Shown here: positions 1 to 8,148 of the stretch, one piece after another
Position numbering within the stretch: the first letter of the stretch is position 1
Layout: the number at the start of each line of letters is the position of its first letter
Assembly: GCF_026341775.1 (NCBI RefSeq)
Contig: NZ_JAPEOB010000003.1
Span: 806,001 to 870,000 of the forward strand
Origin: Streptomyces sp. NBC_00654
GTDB taxonomy: Bacteria; Actinomycetota; Actinomycetes; Streptomycetales; Streptomycetaceae
Length of the DNA: 64,000 bases
Reading direction: 5' to 3'
The notes under the pieces: model-generated
What the model was told of the DNA's origin: nothing
What the model saw: only the letters and a program-made list of their open reading frames with translations
Databases searched by the model: none
Translations under genes and position numbers: made by a program

Positions 1-860
1 AGCCCGCCCAGCCTGCGGCGCAGCACCGGATCGTCCCAGCGGCCGTTCGCGCGTGCGGCGGCCGCCAGTTCGTCCAGGGTGCGGCGGCAGGCGACGACCT
101 CGCCGACGAAGGCCGTACCGCGTTCGAAGGAGAGGGTGACCATGGTGACCCGCCAGCCGTCGTTCTCCGCGCCGACGCGGTGGGAGAGGGGCACCCGGAC
201 CTCGTCGAGGAACATCTCGGCGAACTCGGTGGATCCGGCGAGGGTGCGCAGCGGGCGGACGGTGACCCCGGGCGCGTCCATCGGCATGGCGAGCCAGCTG
301 ATGCCTCGATGTTTCGGCGCCGCCGGGTCCGTGCGTACGAGCAGTTCGCACCAGTCGGCGACCTCGGCGTGCGAGGTCCAGATCTTGCTGCCGCTCACCA
401 CGTAGTCGTCGCCGTCGCGGACCGCGCGGGTGCGCAGGGCGGCCAGGTCGGAGCCGGCGTCCGGCTCGCTGAAGCCCTGGCACCAGATCTCGTCCCCGCG
501 CAGGACCGGCGGCAGCCAGCGGGCCCGCTGGGCGGCGGTGCCCTCGGCGGCGATGGTGGGCCCGGCGTGCAGCAGCCCGACGAAGTTCGCGCCGACGTAC
601 GGGGCTCCGGCCCGCTCCGTCTCCTCCAGGAAGATGAGGTGCTGGGTGGGGGTGGCGCCCCGGCCGCCCGCGTCGGGCGGCCAGTGCAGTCCGGCGTACC
701 CGGCGTCGTACAGCGTCCGCTGCCAGTGCGTGTCGTACGCGCGGCGGGCGGGCCAGTCGTCGGGGGACGGTTTCGCGGGCAGCCCGGGGAGCACCGAGGC
801 GAGCCATTCCCGCAGCCTCGCCCGGAACTCCTCCTCTTCCTCCGTGTACGCGAGATCCAC
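1..860 (-). CDS. acyl-CoA dehydrogenase (C-terminus beyond left edge)
   Basis: FAD-dependent acyl-CoA dehydrogenase, which oxidises an acyl-CoA to the 2-enoyl-CoA. About 286 N-terminal residues are visible of a family length near 390. They include the helical N-terminal domain (LREWLASVLPGLP), the mid-domain segment WCQGFSEPDAGSDLA that contacts FAD and substrate, and SKIWTSHAE of the beta domain; the catalytic-base region lies outside the window. I chose the GTG at 858-860 because it gives an N-terminus (MDLAYTEEEEEFR) typical of the family and lies 10 bp after the amidohydrolase stop, implying one operon. The substrate cannot be told from sequence. The neighbours (amidohydrolase, CoA ligase) suggest catabolism of an unusual acid. 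Confidence 0.88.
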   Translation of the reverse strand, partial: MDLAYTEEEEEFRARLREWLASVLPGLPAKPSPDDWPARRAYDTHWQRTLYDAGYAGLHWPPDAGGRGATPTQHLIFLEETERAGAPYVGANFVGLLHAGPTIAAEGTAAQRARWLPPVLRGDEIWCQGFSEPDAGSDLAALRTRAVRDGDDYVVSGSKIWTSHAEVADWCELLVRTDPAAPKHRGISWLAMPMDAPGVTVRPLRTLAGSTEFAEMFLDEVRVPLSHRVGAENDGWRVTMVTLSFERGTAFVGEVVACRRTLDELAAAARANGRWDDPVLRRRLGG

Positions 861-870
861 GCCCGGCGCC

Positions 871-2076
871 CTACTTGGCCCGGTCGCGGTCGAGATCCAG
901 ACCGAGCATCCGGATCGCGTTTCCGCGCATCAGTTTGTAGACGGTCTCCTCGTCCAGTCCCTTGACGTGGTCGAGGGCGACCTCCTTGGTGTGCGGGAAG
1001 GTCGAGTCGACGTGCGGGTAGTCCGTCTCGAAGGTGGCGTTGTCGCGGCCGACGACGTCGAGGGACGCGATCCCGTGCTTGTCGCGGAAGAAGCAGCAGA
1101 ACATCTGCCGGTAGTAGTACGTGGACGGCGGCTCGGGGATCAGACCGCGCACCCCGCCCCAGGCCCGGTGCTCCTCCCAGACGTCGTCGGCGCGTTCCAG
1201 GGCGTACGGGATCCAGCCCATCTGGCCCTCGCTGTACGCCAGTTTCAGCGTCGGGAACTTCACCAGGACCCCGCTGAAGAGGAAGTCCATCATCGAGGCC
1301 ATCGCGTTGTTGAAGGAGAGCGACGCCTGCACGGCCGGGGGCGCGTCCGGGGAGGCGGCGGGCATCTGGGAGCTGGAGCCGATGTGCATGTTGACGACCG
1401 TGCCGGTCTCCTGGCAGACGGCGAAGAACGGGTCCCAGTAGCCGGTGTGGATGGACGGCAGTCCCAGGTAGGTGGGGATCTCGGAGAAGGTGACCGCCCG
1501 CACCCCGCGCGCGGCGTTGCGCCTGATCTCCGCGACGGCGAGGTCGATGTCCCAGAGCGGGATGATGCAGAGCGGGATCAGCCGGCCGCCGCTGTCGCCG
1601 CACCACTCCTCGACCATCCAGTCGTTGTAGGCGCGCACACAGGCGAGGGCGACCTCCTTGTCGTGCGCCTCGGCGAAGGTCTGCCCGCAGAAGCGCGGGA
1701 AGGTGGGGAAGCAGAGGGACGCCTCGACATGGTTGAGGTCCATGTCCTTGAGGCGTTCGGCGGGGTCCCAGCAGCCGGGCCGCATCTCCGCGCGGGTGAT
1801 GCCCTCCAGGGTCATGTCGTCGCGGTCGAAGCCGACGGCGGCGATATTGCGCTTGTACGGGAACTTCAGGTCCTCGTAGATCCACCAGTCGGTCGGCGGC
1901 CCGTCCGGGTCCATCGTGATGACGTACTTGCCTCCCGTGTACGCCAGCTCGCCGATACCCGCGGTGAGCGGCTGCGGGCCGCGCTCGCGGTACTTGGCGG
2001 GCAGCCAGGTGGAGAAGAGGTGCGGTGGCTCGATCACGTGGTCGTCGACGCTGACGATCCGAGGCAGTTCCGTCAT
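871..2076 (-). CDS. amidohydrolase-2 family metal-dependent hydrolase
   Basis: A 401-residue TIM-barrel hydrolase or decarboxylase of the amidohydrolase-2 (ACMSD-like) family. The N-terminus SVDDHVIEPPHLF carries the D-x-H metal-site motif seen in this group. The C-terminal part has ETDYPHVDSTFPHTKE, where the DYPH segment is a family signature for a metal- or substrate-binding Asp. The length is normal. The gene precedes the acyl-CoA dehydrogenase by 10 bp on the same strand and diverges from a CoA ligase, so it may process a ring-cleavage or branched acid product activated by that ligase. That role is inference; members of this family in actinomycetes are mostly uncharacterised. Confidence 0.85.
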   Translation of the reverse strand: MTELPRIVSVDDHVIEPPHLFSTWLPAKYRERGPQPLTAGIGELAYTGGKYVITMDPDGPPTDWWIYEDLKFPYKRNIAAVGFDRDDMTLEGITRAEMRPGCWDPAERLKDMDLNHVEASLCFPTFPRFCGQTFAEAHDKEVALACVRAYNDWMVEEWCGDSGGRLIPLCIIPLWDIDLAVAEIRRNAARGVRAVTFSEIPTYLGLPSIHTGYWDPFFAVCQETGTVVNMHIGSSSQMPAASPDAPPAVQASLSFNNAMASMMDFLFSGVLVKFPTLKLAYSEGQMGWIPYALERADDVWEEHRAWGGVRGLIPEPPSTYYYRQMFCCFFRDKHGIASLDVVGRDNATFETDYPHVDSTFPHTKEVALDHVKGLDEETVYKLMRGNAIRMLGLDLDRDRAK

Positions 2077-2123
2077 GGTGTCCCCTTCGGCGCGCTCGGC
2101 CTTTGGCTGATGACCCGGCCCAT

Positions 2124-2142
2124 ATCTGATGACCCGTCAGAT
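2124..2142. promoter_or_regulatory. operator-like palindrome, copy 1
   Basis: ATCTGATGACCCGTCAGAT has perfect 6-bp arms (ATCTGA/TCAGAT) around a 7-bp centre. It sits 48 bp upstream of the amidohydrolase start and closely matches a second copy at 2213-2231. The size and symmetry suit a TetR-type repressor, but no regulator gene is adjacent inside the window. A related half-site, CTGATGACCCGG, occurs just to the left at about 2107-2118. Confidence 0.55.
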
Positions 2143-2212
2143 TCAGTTGCGCACCCAGGCTAGCCCCGCACCCCTGGACCGACAAGGCGCAGCGCTCTAC
2201 GCTCTCCGGACT

Positions 2213-2231
2213 ATCTGACTAACCGTCAGTT
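2213..2231. promoter_or_regulatory. operator-like palindrome, copy 2
   Basis: ATCTGACTAACCGTCAGTT matches the copy at 2124-2142 at 15 of 19 positions and keeps the same two arms (CTGA and TCAG). It lies just before the ribosome-binding site (AGAGGGGA) of the CoA ligase gene. The two copies, one in front of each divergent gene, suggest a single repressor controlling both directions. Confidence 0.55.
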
Positions 2232-2245
2232 CAGAGGGGATCACC

Positions 2246-3934
2246 GTGGGAGCCGTGAACGACGCGAACACCGGAAACACATCGACGGGCGGCGCGGAGG
2301 CGGCCGGAAGCACGGACACCGCACGGAGCGCGGACGCGACACGGAGCGCGGACGCGGCACGGAGCGCGGACGCGGCACGGAGCGCCGCGGACCTCGCGCA
2401 CGCGCTGGGCGCCTCCCGCACCTTCTGGGAGCTGATCGAACGCCGCGCCGCCCTGACCCCGGACCGCCCCGTGCTCCTCCAGGGCGACCGCGAACTGACC
2501 TTCGGCGAGCTGCGGGAGCGCGCCGAGCGGGTCGCCGCAGGGCTGTACGAGCGGGGCGTGCGCCCCGGCAGTGTGGTCGCCTGGCAGCTGCCGACCCGGC
2601 TGGAGACGGCCCTGCTGTCCTTCGCGCTGACCCGGCTCGGAGCGGTACAGACCCCGGTCATCCCGTTCTACCGGGACCGCGAGGTCGGGTTCGCGCTGCG
2701 CGAGTCACGGGCGGAGTTCTTCGCCGTACCGGGACTCTGGCGCGGCTTCGACCACACGGCGATGGCGCACCGGCTCGCGGCGGAACTGGAACACCCGCCG
2801 CTGGTCCTCGACGCGTACGACTCGCTCCCGGACGGCGATCCCTCGCTCCTGCCGCCCCCTCCCGCGCCCTGTGACGGGGAGGCGGTGCGCTGGATCTACT
2901 GGACCTCGGGCACCACGTCCGACCCGAAGGGCGTGCTGCACACCGACCGCAGCCTGATCGCGGCCGGATCCTGTCTGGCGCACGCGCTGCGGCTGTCGCC
3001 CCAGGACGTGGGCTCGATGGCGTTCCCGTTCGCCCATGTCGCCGGCCCGGACTACACCGTGATGCTGCTGCTGTACGGCTTCCCCGCGGTGATGTTCGAG
3101 CAGTTCGCGCTGCCGGACGCGCTGGCGGAGTACCGGCGCCACGGGGTGACCGTGGCGGGCGGTTCGACCGCGTTCTACTCGATGTTCCTGGCCGAACAGC
3201 GCAAGGACCCGGACCGGAGGCTGATCCCCACCCTGCGGCTGCTCGCGGGCGGCGGGGCACCGAAGCCGCCGGAGATCCACCACGCGGTCGTCCGCGAGAT
3301 GGGCGTCCAGCTCACCCACGGCTACGGCATGACCGAGGTCCCGATGATCACCATGGGCGCCCCGGACGACACGGCGGAGAACCTCGCCCTGACGGAGGGC
3401 CGCCCGCCCGCCGGCATGGAGATCCGGATCACCGACGAGACCGGCAAGCCGCTCCCGCACGGCACGGAGGGCGAGGTACGGCTGCGCGGCGAGGCCGTGT
3501 GCCGGGGCTATCTGAACCCGGACGCGTCGGCCCCGGCGTTCGACGCCGAGGGCTTCCTGATCACCGGCGATGTCGGCCGGCTCCAGGAGAGCGGCCATCT
3601 CACCCTGACCGGCCGCCTCAAGGACATCATCATCCGCAAGGGCGAGAACATCTCCGCCAAGGAGATCGAGGACCTGCTCCACCGCCACCCCGGCGTGGCC
3701 GACGCGGCGGTGATAGGACTGCCGGACCCGGAACGCGGGGAACGGGTCTGCGCGGTGATCGAACAGCCCCCGGGGGCAGCAGCCCTGACACTGGCGGAGA
3801 TCGCCGGACACCTGCGCACCGAGGGCCTGTCGGTGCACAAGCTGCCCGAACAGCTGGAACTGGTGGACGCGCTGCCGCGCAACGAGACGCTGCACAAGGT
3901 GCTCAAGTACAGACTGCGGGAGCGGTACGCCTGA
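2246..3934 (+). CDS. AMP-dependent acyl-CoA synthetase
   Basis: Adenylate-forming ligase of 562 residues that would activate a carboxylic acid to its CoA thioester. Visible motifs are the P-loop YWTSGTTSDPKGV, the A5 motif HGYGMTE, TGDVGRL, and the hinge region GRLKDIIIRKGENISAKE. A terminal lysine region (NETLHKVLKYRLR) corresponds to the catalytic Lys loop. The GTG start at 2246 follows AGAGGGGA at good spacing. The first 45 residues are low-complexity and contain four 6-residue repeats (ARSADA/TRSADA) from an 18-bp tandem DNA repeat at about 2320-2391; they look dispensable. The gene is divergent from the amidohydrolase and acyl-CoA dehydrogenase genes, so all three probably serve one degradation pathway. 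The substrate is unknown. Confidence 0.88.
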   Translation: MGAVNDANTGNTSTGGAEAAGSTDTARSADATRSADAARSADAARSAADLAHALGASRTFWELIERRAALTPDRPVLLQGDRELTFGELRERAERVAAGLYERGVRPGSVVAWQLPTRLETALLSFALTRLGAVQTPVIPFYRDREVGFALRESRAEFFAVPGLWRGFDHTAMAHRLAAELEHPPLVLDAYDSLPDGDPSLLPPPPAPCDGEAVRWIYWTSGTTSDPKGVLHTDRSLIAAGSCLAHALRLSPQDVGSMAFPFAHVAGPDYTVMLLLYGFPAVMFEQFALPDALAEYRRHGVTVAGGSTAFYSMFLAEQRKDPDRRLIPTLRLLAGGGAPKPPEIHHAVVREMGVQLTHGYGMTEVPMITMGAPDDTAENLALTEGRPPAGMEIRITDETGKPLPHGTEGEVRLRGEAVCRGYLNPDASAPAFDAEGFLITGDVGRLQESGHLTLTGRLKDIIIRKGENISAKEIEDLLHRHPGVADAAVIGLPDPERGERVCAVIEQPPGAAALTLAEIAGHLRTEGLSVHKLPEQLELVDALPRNETLHKVLKYRLRERYA

Positions 3935-3940
3935 TCCGGC

Positions 3941-4324
3941 TTACCGCAGCGCTTCCAGTTCGGCCTGGAGGTCCGGGTCGTCCAGGCCCGGCAGGGTGTA
4001 GCCCACCGGCTCCTCCCACTCGATCTCGCTGTCGTCGATCGCCACGCGCCACTCGGCGTCGGGCACGGCCCGGCGCAGCTCGGTCATCGAGCCCAGCAGG
4101 TGGCGGGTCTGCGGCAGATAGCGGGCGGGATCGTTGGTGAACTTGGTGCTTCCCGAGAGAACCTCGTCGGGATCGTCCTCGCCGGGCTCGTACAGGTAGA
4201 GCCCTTCCTCGTCGTCGTACGGATACGTGGCTCCGCGGGCGGTCACGACCTGCTGGACGGCATCGTTCTCGGCCGGGCTCAGGGGTGTGTCACGGCGGGC
4301 CGAGTAATAGAGGGAGACGCTCAT
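3941..4324 (-). CDS. small acidic protein of unknown function
   Basis: A 127-residue acidic protein if read from the ATG at 4322-4324 (MSVSLYYSARR). An upstream in-frame start at 4387 would add 21 unconvincing residues. The sequence is even and enzyme-free looking, with an acidic middle (YPYDDEEGLYLYEPGEDD) and no signal peptide or membrane segment. It ends 7 bp from the CoA-ligase stop, so the two genes are convergent. I do not recognise a named family. Codon use is ordinary Streptomyces, so I take it as a genuine gene. Confidence 0.72.
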   Translation of the reverse strand: MSVSLYYSARRDTPLSPAENDAVQQVVTARGATYPYDDEEGLYLYEPGEDDPDEVLSGSTKFTNDPARYLPQTRHLLGSMTELRRAVPDAEWRVAIDDSEIEWEEPVGYTLPGLDDPDLQAELEALR

Positions 4325-4520
4325 GGGTGGAGCGTAGAACGCGTCACTGACAACGCCCCGCGGTCCGGGCGCGCGGGGGTGGGGCACGGACGGCGCGACA
4401 GCGCGTCCGCACCCCGCCCCCGACCGGAGAACGGGAGAACGGGAGAACCGCGAAGCCGGAGAACCGGTAACCGGTAACCGGGAGCCTCGCGGCGGCGGGG
4501 CCGGAAGCCCGGGAAGGCGG

Positions 4521-5042
4521 TTACGCGTCCGGGGCGATCACCGTGAAGTAGACGGCGAACGCGGTCACCGCGTCGCTCTCGGCGATCCGGCCGTCCCCGT
4601 CGGTGTCCAGGCTCCGGGCGGCGACGCCCGCGATCTCCTCGCTGGCGCCGAGCACCCGCAGCACCCGCTCCACGGCCGCCACCGAGGCGGCCCCGTCGTT
4701 CTCGCGGTCCGCGACGGCGATGGCCGCGCGCAGGAAGGGGCGGGCGATCTCCGCGAAGCGCTCGGGGTTGTCGCGCAGCCGTTTCACGGCCCCGCCCACG
4801 AACTCCTCACGGGTGACGCGCTGGTCCCCGTCCACGTCGGCGATCCCCGCCATGCCCTGCCAGAACGCCTCGGCCCCGGTGTAGAGCGCCTGGCCCTTGT
4901 CGCAGCGGGCCGTCGTACCGAACTCGGCGAGCAGACGGGCCGCGGCTGCGTTGAAATCGGCGCGATCGATGTATCCGTTGCCGTCCTGGTCGAAGGCGGC
5001 GAACCGGTGCGCGATCTTGCGCTCGTACTCTGCGCTGTCCAT
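4521..5042 (-). CDS. EF-hand calcium-binding protein (calerythrin-like)
   Basis: A 173-residue cytosolic protein with four EF-hand positions, as in the sarcoplasmic calcium-binding/calerythrin group of actinomycetes. Loop 1 is DQDGNGYIDRAD (residues 18-29), loop 2 DVDGDQRVTREE (69-80) and loop 4 DTDGDGRIAESD (146-157). Loop 3 (DRENDGAASVAA, 112-123) has lost the acidic residue at position 12 and probably does not bind calcium. Loops 1 and 4 carry Asp instead of Glu at position 12. No membrane segment or signal peptide is seen. Its role is likely calcium buffering or sensing. It appears monocistronic between a convergent small gene and the STAS gene. Confidence 0.93.
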   Translation of the reverse strand: MDSAEYERKIAHRFAAFDQDGNGYIDRADFNAAAARLLAEFGTTARCDKGQALYTGAEAFWQGMAGIADVDGDQRVTREEFVGGAVKRLRDNPERFAEIARPFLRAAIAVADRENDGAASVAAVERVLRVLGASEEIAGVAARSLDTDGDGRIAESDAVTAFAVYFTVIAPDA

Positions 5043-5136
5043 GCGGGGAGCGTACGACGCCCGGGGCCATCACGTGTCACGGACGCCCACCGCCCATATG
5101 ACAACCTGGCGTTAAGTCAGCCCTTGTCCCACCCTG

Positions 5137-5511
5137 TCAGGCGGACAGCGGCTGGGCTTCCTCGTCCACCGCCGACGCCGCGTCGGGGTAGACCGAGAAG
5201 AGGCGGCGTACCCCGAGGGCGGCGAGCACCCGGTTGACGTGGGAGCCGTCCTCCGCGCCCCGGGCCGGGAGGATCAGCCGCAGACGGCCGCCGCAGGACT
5301 TCATCAGACGGCGCGAGGCGATCAGCACGCCGACCCCGCTGGAGTCGCAGAAGAAGACGTCCGACAGATCGAGCACCACGTCGTGCCGGCCCTCGGCGAC
5401 CGCCTCGTGGACGGACTGACGCACGACGGGTGAGGACACGAGGTCGAGTTCACCCCGGATCTCCAGCACGGTCCATGAGCCCTGCTCGGTCTCGTCCACC
5501 TTCAGTGTCAC
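5137..5511 (-). CDS. STAS-domain anti-sigma-factor antagonist
   Basis: A 124-residue SpoIIAA/RsbV-like protein. In this family the unphosphorylated antagonist binds an anti-sigma kinase and frees a sigma factor. The motif FFCDSSGVGVL holds the expected phospho-acceptor serine (about S57). I start at the GTG at 5509-5511 because GAGAGG lies 9 nt upstream and the protein then begins directly with the first STAS strand (MTLKVDETEQGSWTVLEI); the longer upstream reading has no family likeness. It is divergent from the sigma/anti-sigma pair at 5862-7762. Because that anti-sigma protein is of the zinc type rather than a kinase, direct partnership is not assured. Confidence 0.9.
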   Translation of the reverse strand: MTLKVDETEQGSWTVLEIRGELDLVSSPVVRQSVHEAVAEGRHDVVLDLSDVFFCDSSGVGVLIASRRLMKSCGGRLRLILPARGAEDGSHVNRVLAALGVRRLFSVYPDAASAVDEEAQPLSA

Positions 5512-5861
5512 GCGACTGGACCTCTCGTTCCGGGGGCTCCCGACGATCCGGAAGATTCCGTTCCTTCTCGCGGCTGCCCCACCGCACATCCATGAAACAC
5601 CGACCCGCTCACCCGTGCACAGAGGGTTTCCTGCGGAAATGATCACTTCAGCACGTTCCTCCTGCTCAGGAACGCCCAAGGGTGAGGCATTCCCTACCAT
5701 CTCCGGCCCTTCTGCGGGCAGAGTTGACGCAAAGAGGCGTGATCGGCGACCGTGCCGACTAGATTCGGGGTGACGAGCGGCACAGGGCAGGGCAGGGCAG
5801 AGCGGGACGGAACAGGCCGGACACGGCAGGACACAGGGGCAGGGCTGGGGCTGGGGATTTC
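5512..5861. other. divergent intergenic region between STAS and sigma genes
   Basis: This 350-bp region must hold the promoters of both flanking genes. On the plus side there is a purine-rich run of short GGGCA/GGACA-type repeats from about 5780 to 5855 just before the sigma start. TTGACG at 5724-5729 and TAGATT at 5760-5765 resemble promoter hexamers but are about 30 bp apart, too far to pair. I see no convincing gene inside. Confidence 0.5.
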
Positions 5862-6455
5862 ATGGCGAAGGACACACCTCCCCGCTGGGACCGCAGGATG
5901 CAGCAACGGCTGGCCCGCGGCGAGGCGGCGGCACTCGGCGAGCTCTACGACCGGTTCGCCTCCCTGGTGCACAGCCAGGCCCACCGGATGCTCGACGACG
6001 AGGACGCCGCCGACCTGGTCACCCGCGAGGTCTTCGGCCAGGTCTGGGAGAACCCCGAGGCGTACGACCCGAAACTGGGTTCGATGCGGTCCTGGGTGAC
6101 CCGGCTCGCCCACCGCCAGTCCGTGCAGCGGCTGCGCAGGACGGAGGCCTCCTCGTACGAGGAGGAGCACGGGCACGGCGCCGTCCCCGACCCGGCGGAG
6201 CTGGAACAGCGCGTGCTCAGGGCCACCGCGGCGGCCCGCGCCGACTACATCGTCGCCTCCATGCCGGCCCCGCTGCGGGCGGCACTGGAGCTGGCGTACA
6301 TCCAGCGCCGGGACTACCGGCAGACCGCCGCCGACCTCGGGGTCACCGAGGACGAGGCCCGCCGGCGGCTCCGGCTGGGACTCCAGCTGCTGTCCACCGC
6401 GAACACCCGGCCCCTGGAGGGGTCCTCGCCGCCCGGGTACGGACGGGCCCTGTGA
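5862..6455 (+). CDS. ECF-type RNA polymerase sigma factor
   Basis: A 197-residue sigma-70 family protein with only regions 2 and 4. Region 2 spans about residues 10-85 (RGEAAALGELYDRFASLVHS, then DEDAADLVTREVFGQVW, the core-binding helix). Region 4 spans about 135-180 (LELAYIQRRDYRQTAADLGV, a helix-turn-helix for the -35 element). The start follows a purine-rich leader. Its stop overlaps the GTG of the downstream anti-sigma gene (GTGA at 6452-6455), a classic coupled sigma/anti-sigma arrangement. Target promoters are unknown. Confidence 0.9.
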   Translation: MAKDTPPRWDRRMQQRLARGEAAALGELYDRFASLVHSQAHRMLDDEDAADLVTREVFGQVWENPEAYDPKLGSMRSWVTRLAHRQSVQRLRRTEASSYEEEHGHGAVPDPAELEQRVLRATAAARADYIVASMPAPLRAALELAYIQRRDYRQTAADLGVTEDEARRRLRLGLQLLSTANTRPLEGSSPPGYGRAL

Positions 6456-7762
6456 CGGCCGACGGCAACGGCCGCGAACGCCGCGGGCGCGACGACGGGG
6501 TCCAGGGCGCACCGCGCATACCGGGACCCCGTGGCGCCGCGGACGACCTCGCCCTCGGCTCCGTACCGCGCCCCGCTCCCCCGCCCCTACGGGACGAGCC
6601 CCCGGCCCGGGTACCCGCCCCCTCGACGGAACCGGAGACTCCGATGGCGGCGGCCACGCCGGTCCTCTCCCACCAGGTCCTCAAGGCCCTCCTCGGCGCC
6701 TGGGCCCTCTCGGCCTGCTCGCCCGAGGAGACGACGGCCGTCGAGGATCACCTCACCGAGTGCGCCGCCTGCGCGGACGAGGCCCTGCGGCTGCGCGACG
6801 CGGTGGGCCTGCTGCACACCGACCGCTCCCTGGACCTCGACCCGGCGCTGCGGTCCCGGGTGATCGACGGCTGCCTGGGGCGCCGTCCCGCCGGAATCCC
6901 GGTGCCGGACTGGGTCGCTCCGTACGACGCCGAGACCGCGCGGCTCGATGCCCTGCTCCGGGACATCGGCGACGCGGAATGGCACGCCCCGGTGCGGCTG
7001 AGGTGGTTCGAGGACGAGCGGGCGGTCCACCGCAGGACGACGGTCGCCGGGGTGATCGGCCATCTGACGACCGTGGACGGGCTGGTGTCCGCAGCCCTCG
7101 GGCTGGGCGACCCGCTCGGCCCCGGCGTGGTGCCGCTCCCGCCCACCGAGCGCACCGAGGCGTACTGGTCGGCCGCGCGCCTGCCACCGACCCGGGCCGT
7201 CCGCGAACCCTGGCGCGACCAGAGCCACGAGCTGATCCGTACGGCGTCCTTCGCGGGCCGCGACATCGCGGAGCTCTCCGTCCCGTACGGGGACTTCGCC
7301 CTTCCGCTCCAGGATTCGCTGCTGGACCGGGCCTTCGAGTGCTGGGTGCACGGCGGGGACATCGCCGACGCGGTCGACTACCCGTACGGGGATCCCTCCG
7401 CCGCCCATCTCCACCGGATGATCGACCTGGCGGCACGGCTGCTCCCGGCCACCCTCGCCGAGCGCCGTCGTGCCGGTCTCGCCGGACCGGCCAGGGATCT
7501 GGTCGCCGCCGGAGCACCGGGCCGCTCGCTCCATCTGGAGGTCGAGGGACACGGCGGCGGCAACTGGTACATCGCGCTGGACTCCCCGGCCGCCTTCGGC
7601 TCGCCCGACCACTCGGTGGCGCAGGTCGCGCTCGACGGGGTGGAGCTCTGCCGGCTCGTCGCGGGCCATATCTCGCCGGAGGACGCGGCGGCGGGCCAGG
7701 AGGGCGACCGCGAGGCGATCAACGACGTGCTGTTCGCGGCGGCCTCGCTCAGCCGCCTGTGA
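6452..7762 (+). CDS. zinc-type anti-sigma factor fused to a maleylpyruvate-isomerase-like domain
   Basis: A 436-residue protein with an unusual architecture. Residues 1-65 are a Pro/Arg-rich disordered leader. Residues 70-120 contain the ZAS/zf-HC2 motif H100-x3-C104-x2-C107, which binds zinc and holds the cognate sigma factor. From about residue 130 follows a mycothiol-dependent maleylpyruvate isomerase (DinB-fold) domain, with GVIGHLTTVDGLV at the site of the usual metal-ligand histidine and AFECWVHGGDIADAV further on. No transmembrane helix is present, so it would be a soluble anti-sigma factor. Overlap with the sigma gene implies co-translation. The C-terminal domain could sense mycothiol or a metal; that is inference. 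Confidence 0.85.
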   Translation: MTADGNGRERRGRDDGVQGAPRIPGPRGAADDLALGSVPRPAPPPLRDEPPARVPAPSTEPETPMAAATPVLSHQVLKALLGAWALSACSPEETTAVEDHLTECAACADEALRLRDAVGLLHTDRSLDLDPALRSRVIDGCLGRRPAGIPVPDWVAPYDAETARLDALLRDIGDAEWHAPVRLRWFEDERAVHRRTTVAGVIGHLTTVDGLVSAALGLGDPLGPGVVPLPPTERTEAYWSAARLPPTRAVREPWRDQSHELIRTASFAGRDIAELSVPYGDFALPLQDSLLDRAFECWVHGGDIADAVDYPYGDPSAAHLHRMIDLAARLLPATLAERRRAGLAGPARDLVAAGAPGRSLHLEVEGHGGGNWYIALDSPAAFGSPDHSVAQVALDGVELCRLVAGHISPEDAAAGQEGDREAINDVLFAAASLSRL

Positions 7763-8148
7763 GCGTGTGGCTGCTGGGCCCGTGAGCCTGTGAGCCTGTG
7801 GCGAACGCGCGCTTCCTCACTCGAATGAACAAGACGTTAGGCAAGGCGGGCGACGAATACCGCGTCGGCAGGCACAACGAGCGTCCGGCGCGTTTCCAGC
7901 TCGCGGCCTGGCCCACGGCCAAGGGCGAGGAGACGGGATCTGCGGGACGAGTCGAGGAGATGGCCGGATGATGGCGGACCCGAACATGGTCTTCTGACGA
8001 ACCTGCATCGCGCGCACCACCCGCCGTCCATCTATGCCAAAACCGTCCCACCTCAAGCGCCCAATACCGTGGGCGAGTTCGACGGCCCCGGCCTGTAATG
8101 CCCAGGTGAAATCCTGATTGCCGACCAAACGAATCCCGCGCTGCCGGT
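7763..8148 (-). other. intergenic region with a possible frameshifted gene remnant
   Basis: The 386 bp between the anti-sigma gene and trmO contain no intact gene I can defend. On the minus strand, 8128 down to about 7950 reads QAGAVELAHGIGRLRWDGFG and onward with coding-like composition. The other frame from about 7945 down to 7837 ends in LLALGRGPGRELETRRTLVV. Together they could be one short gene broken by a frameshift near 7945. The family is unknown. This is where the conserved block gives way to the island. Confidence 0.3.

Noticed and set aside
5724..5765. TTGACG/TAGATT as a promoter for the sigma gene
   Set aside because: The spacer is about 30 bp, far outside the usual 16-19 bp.
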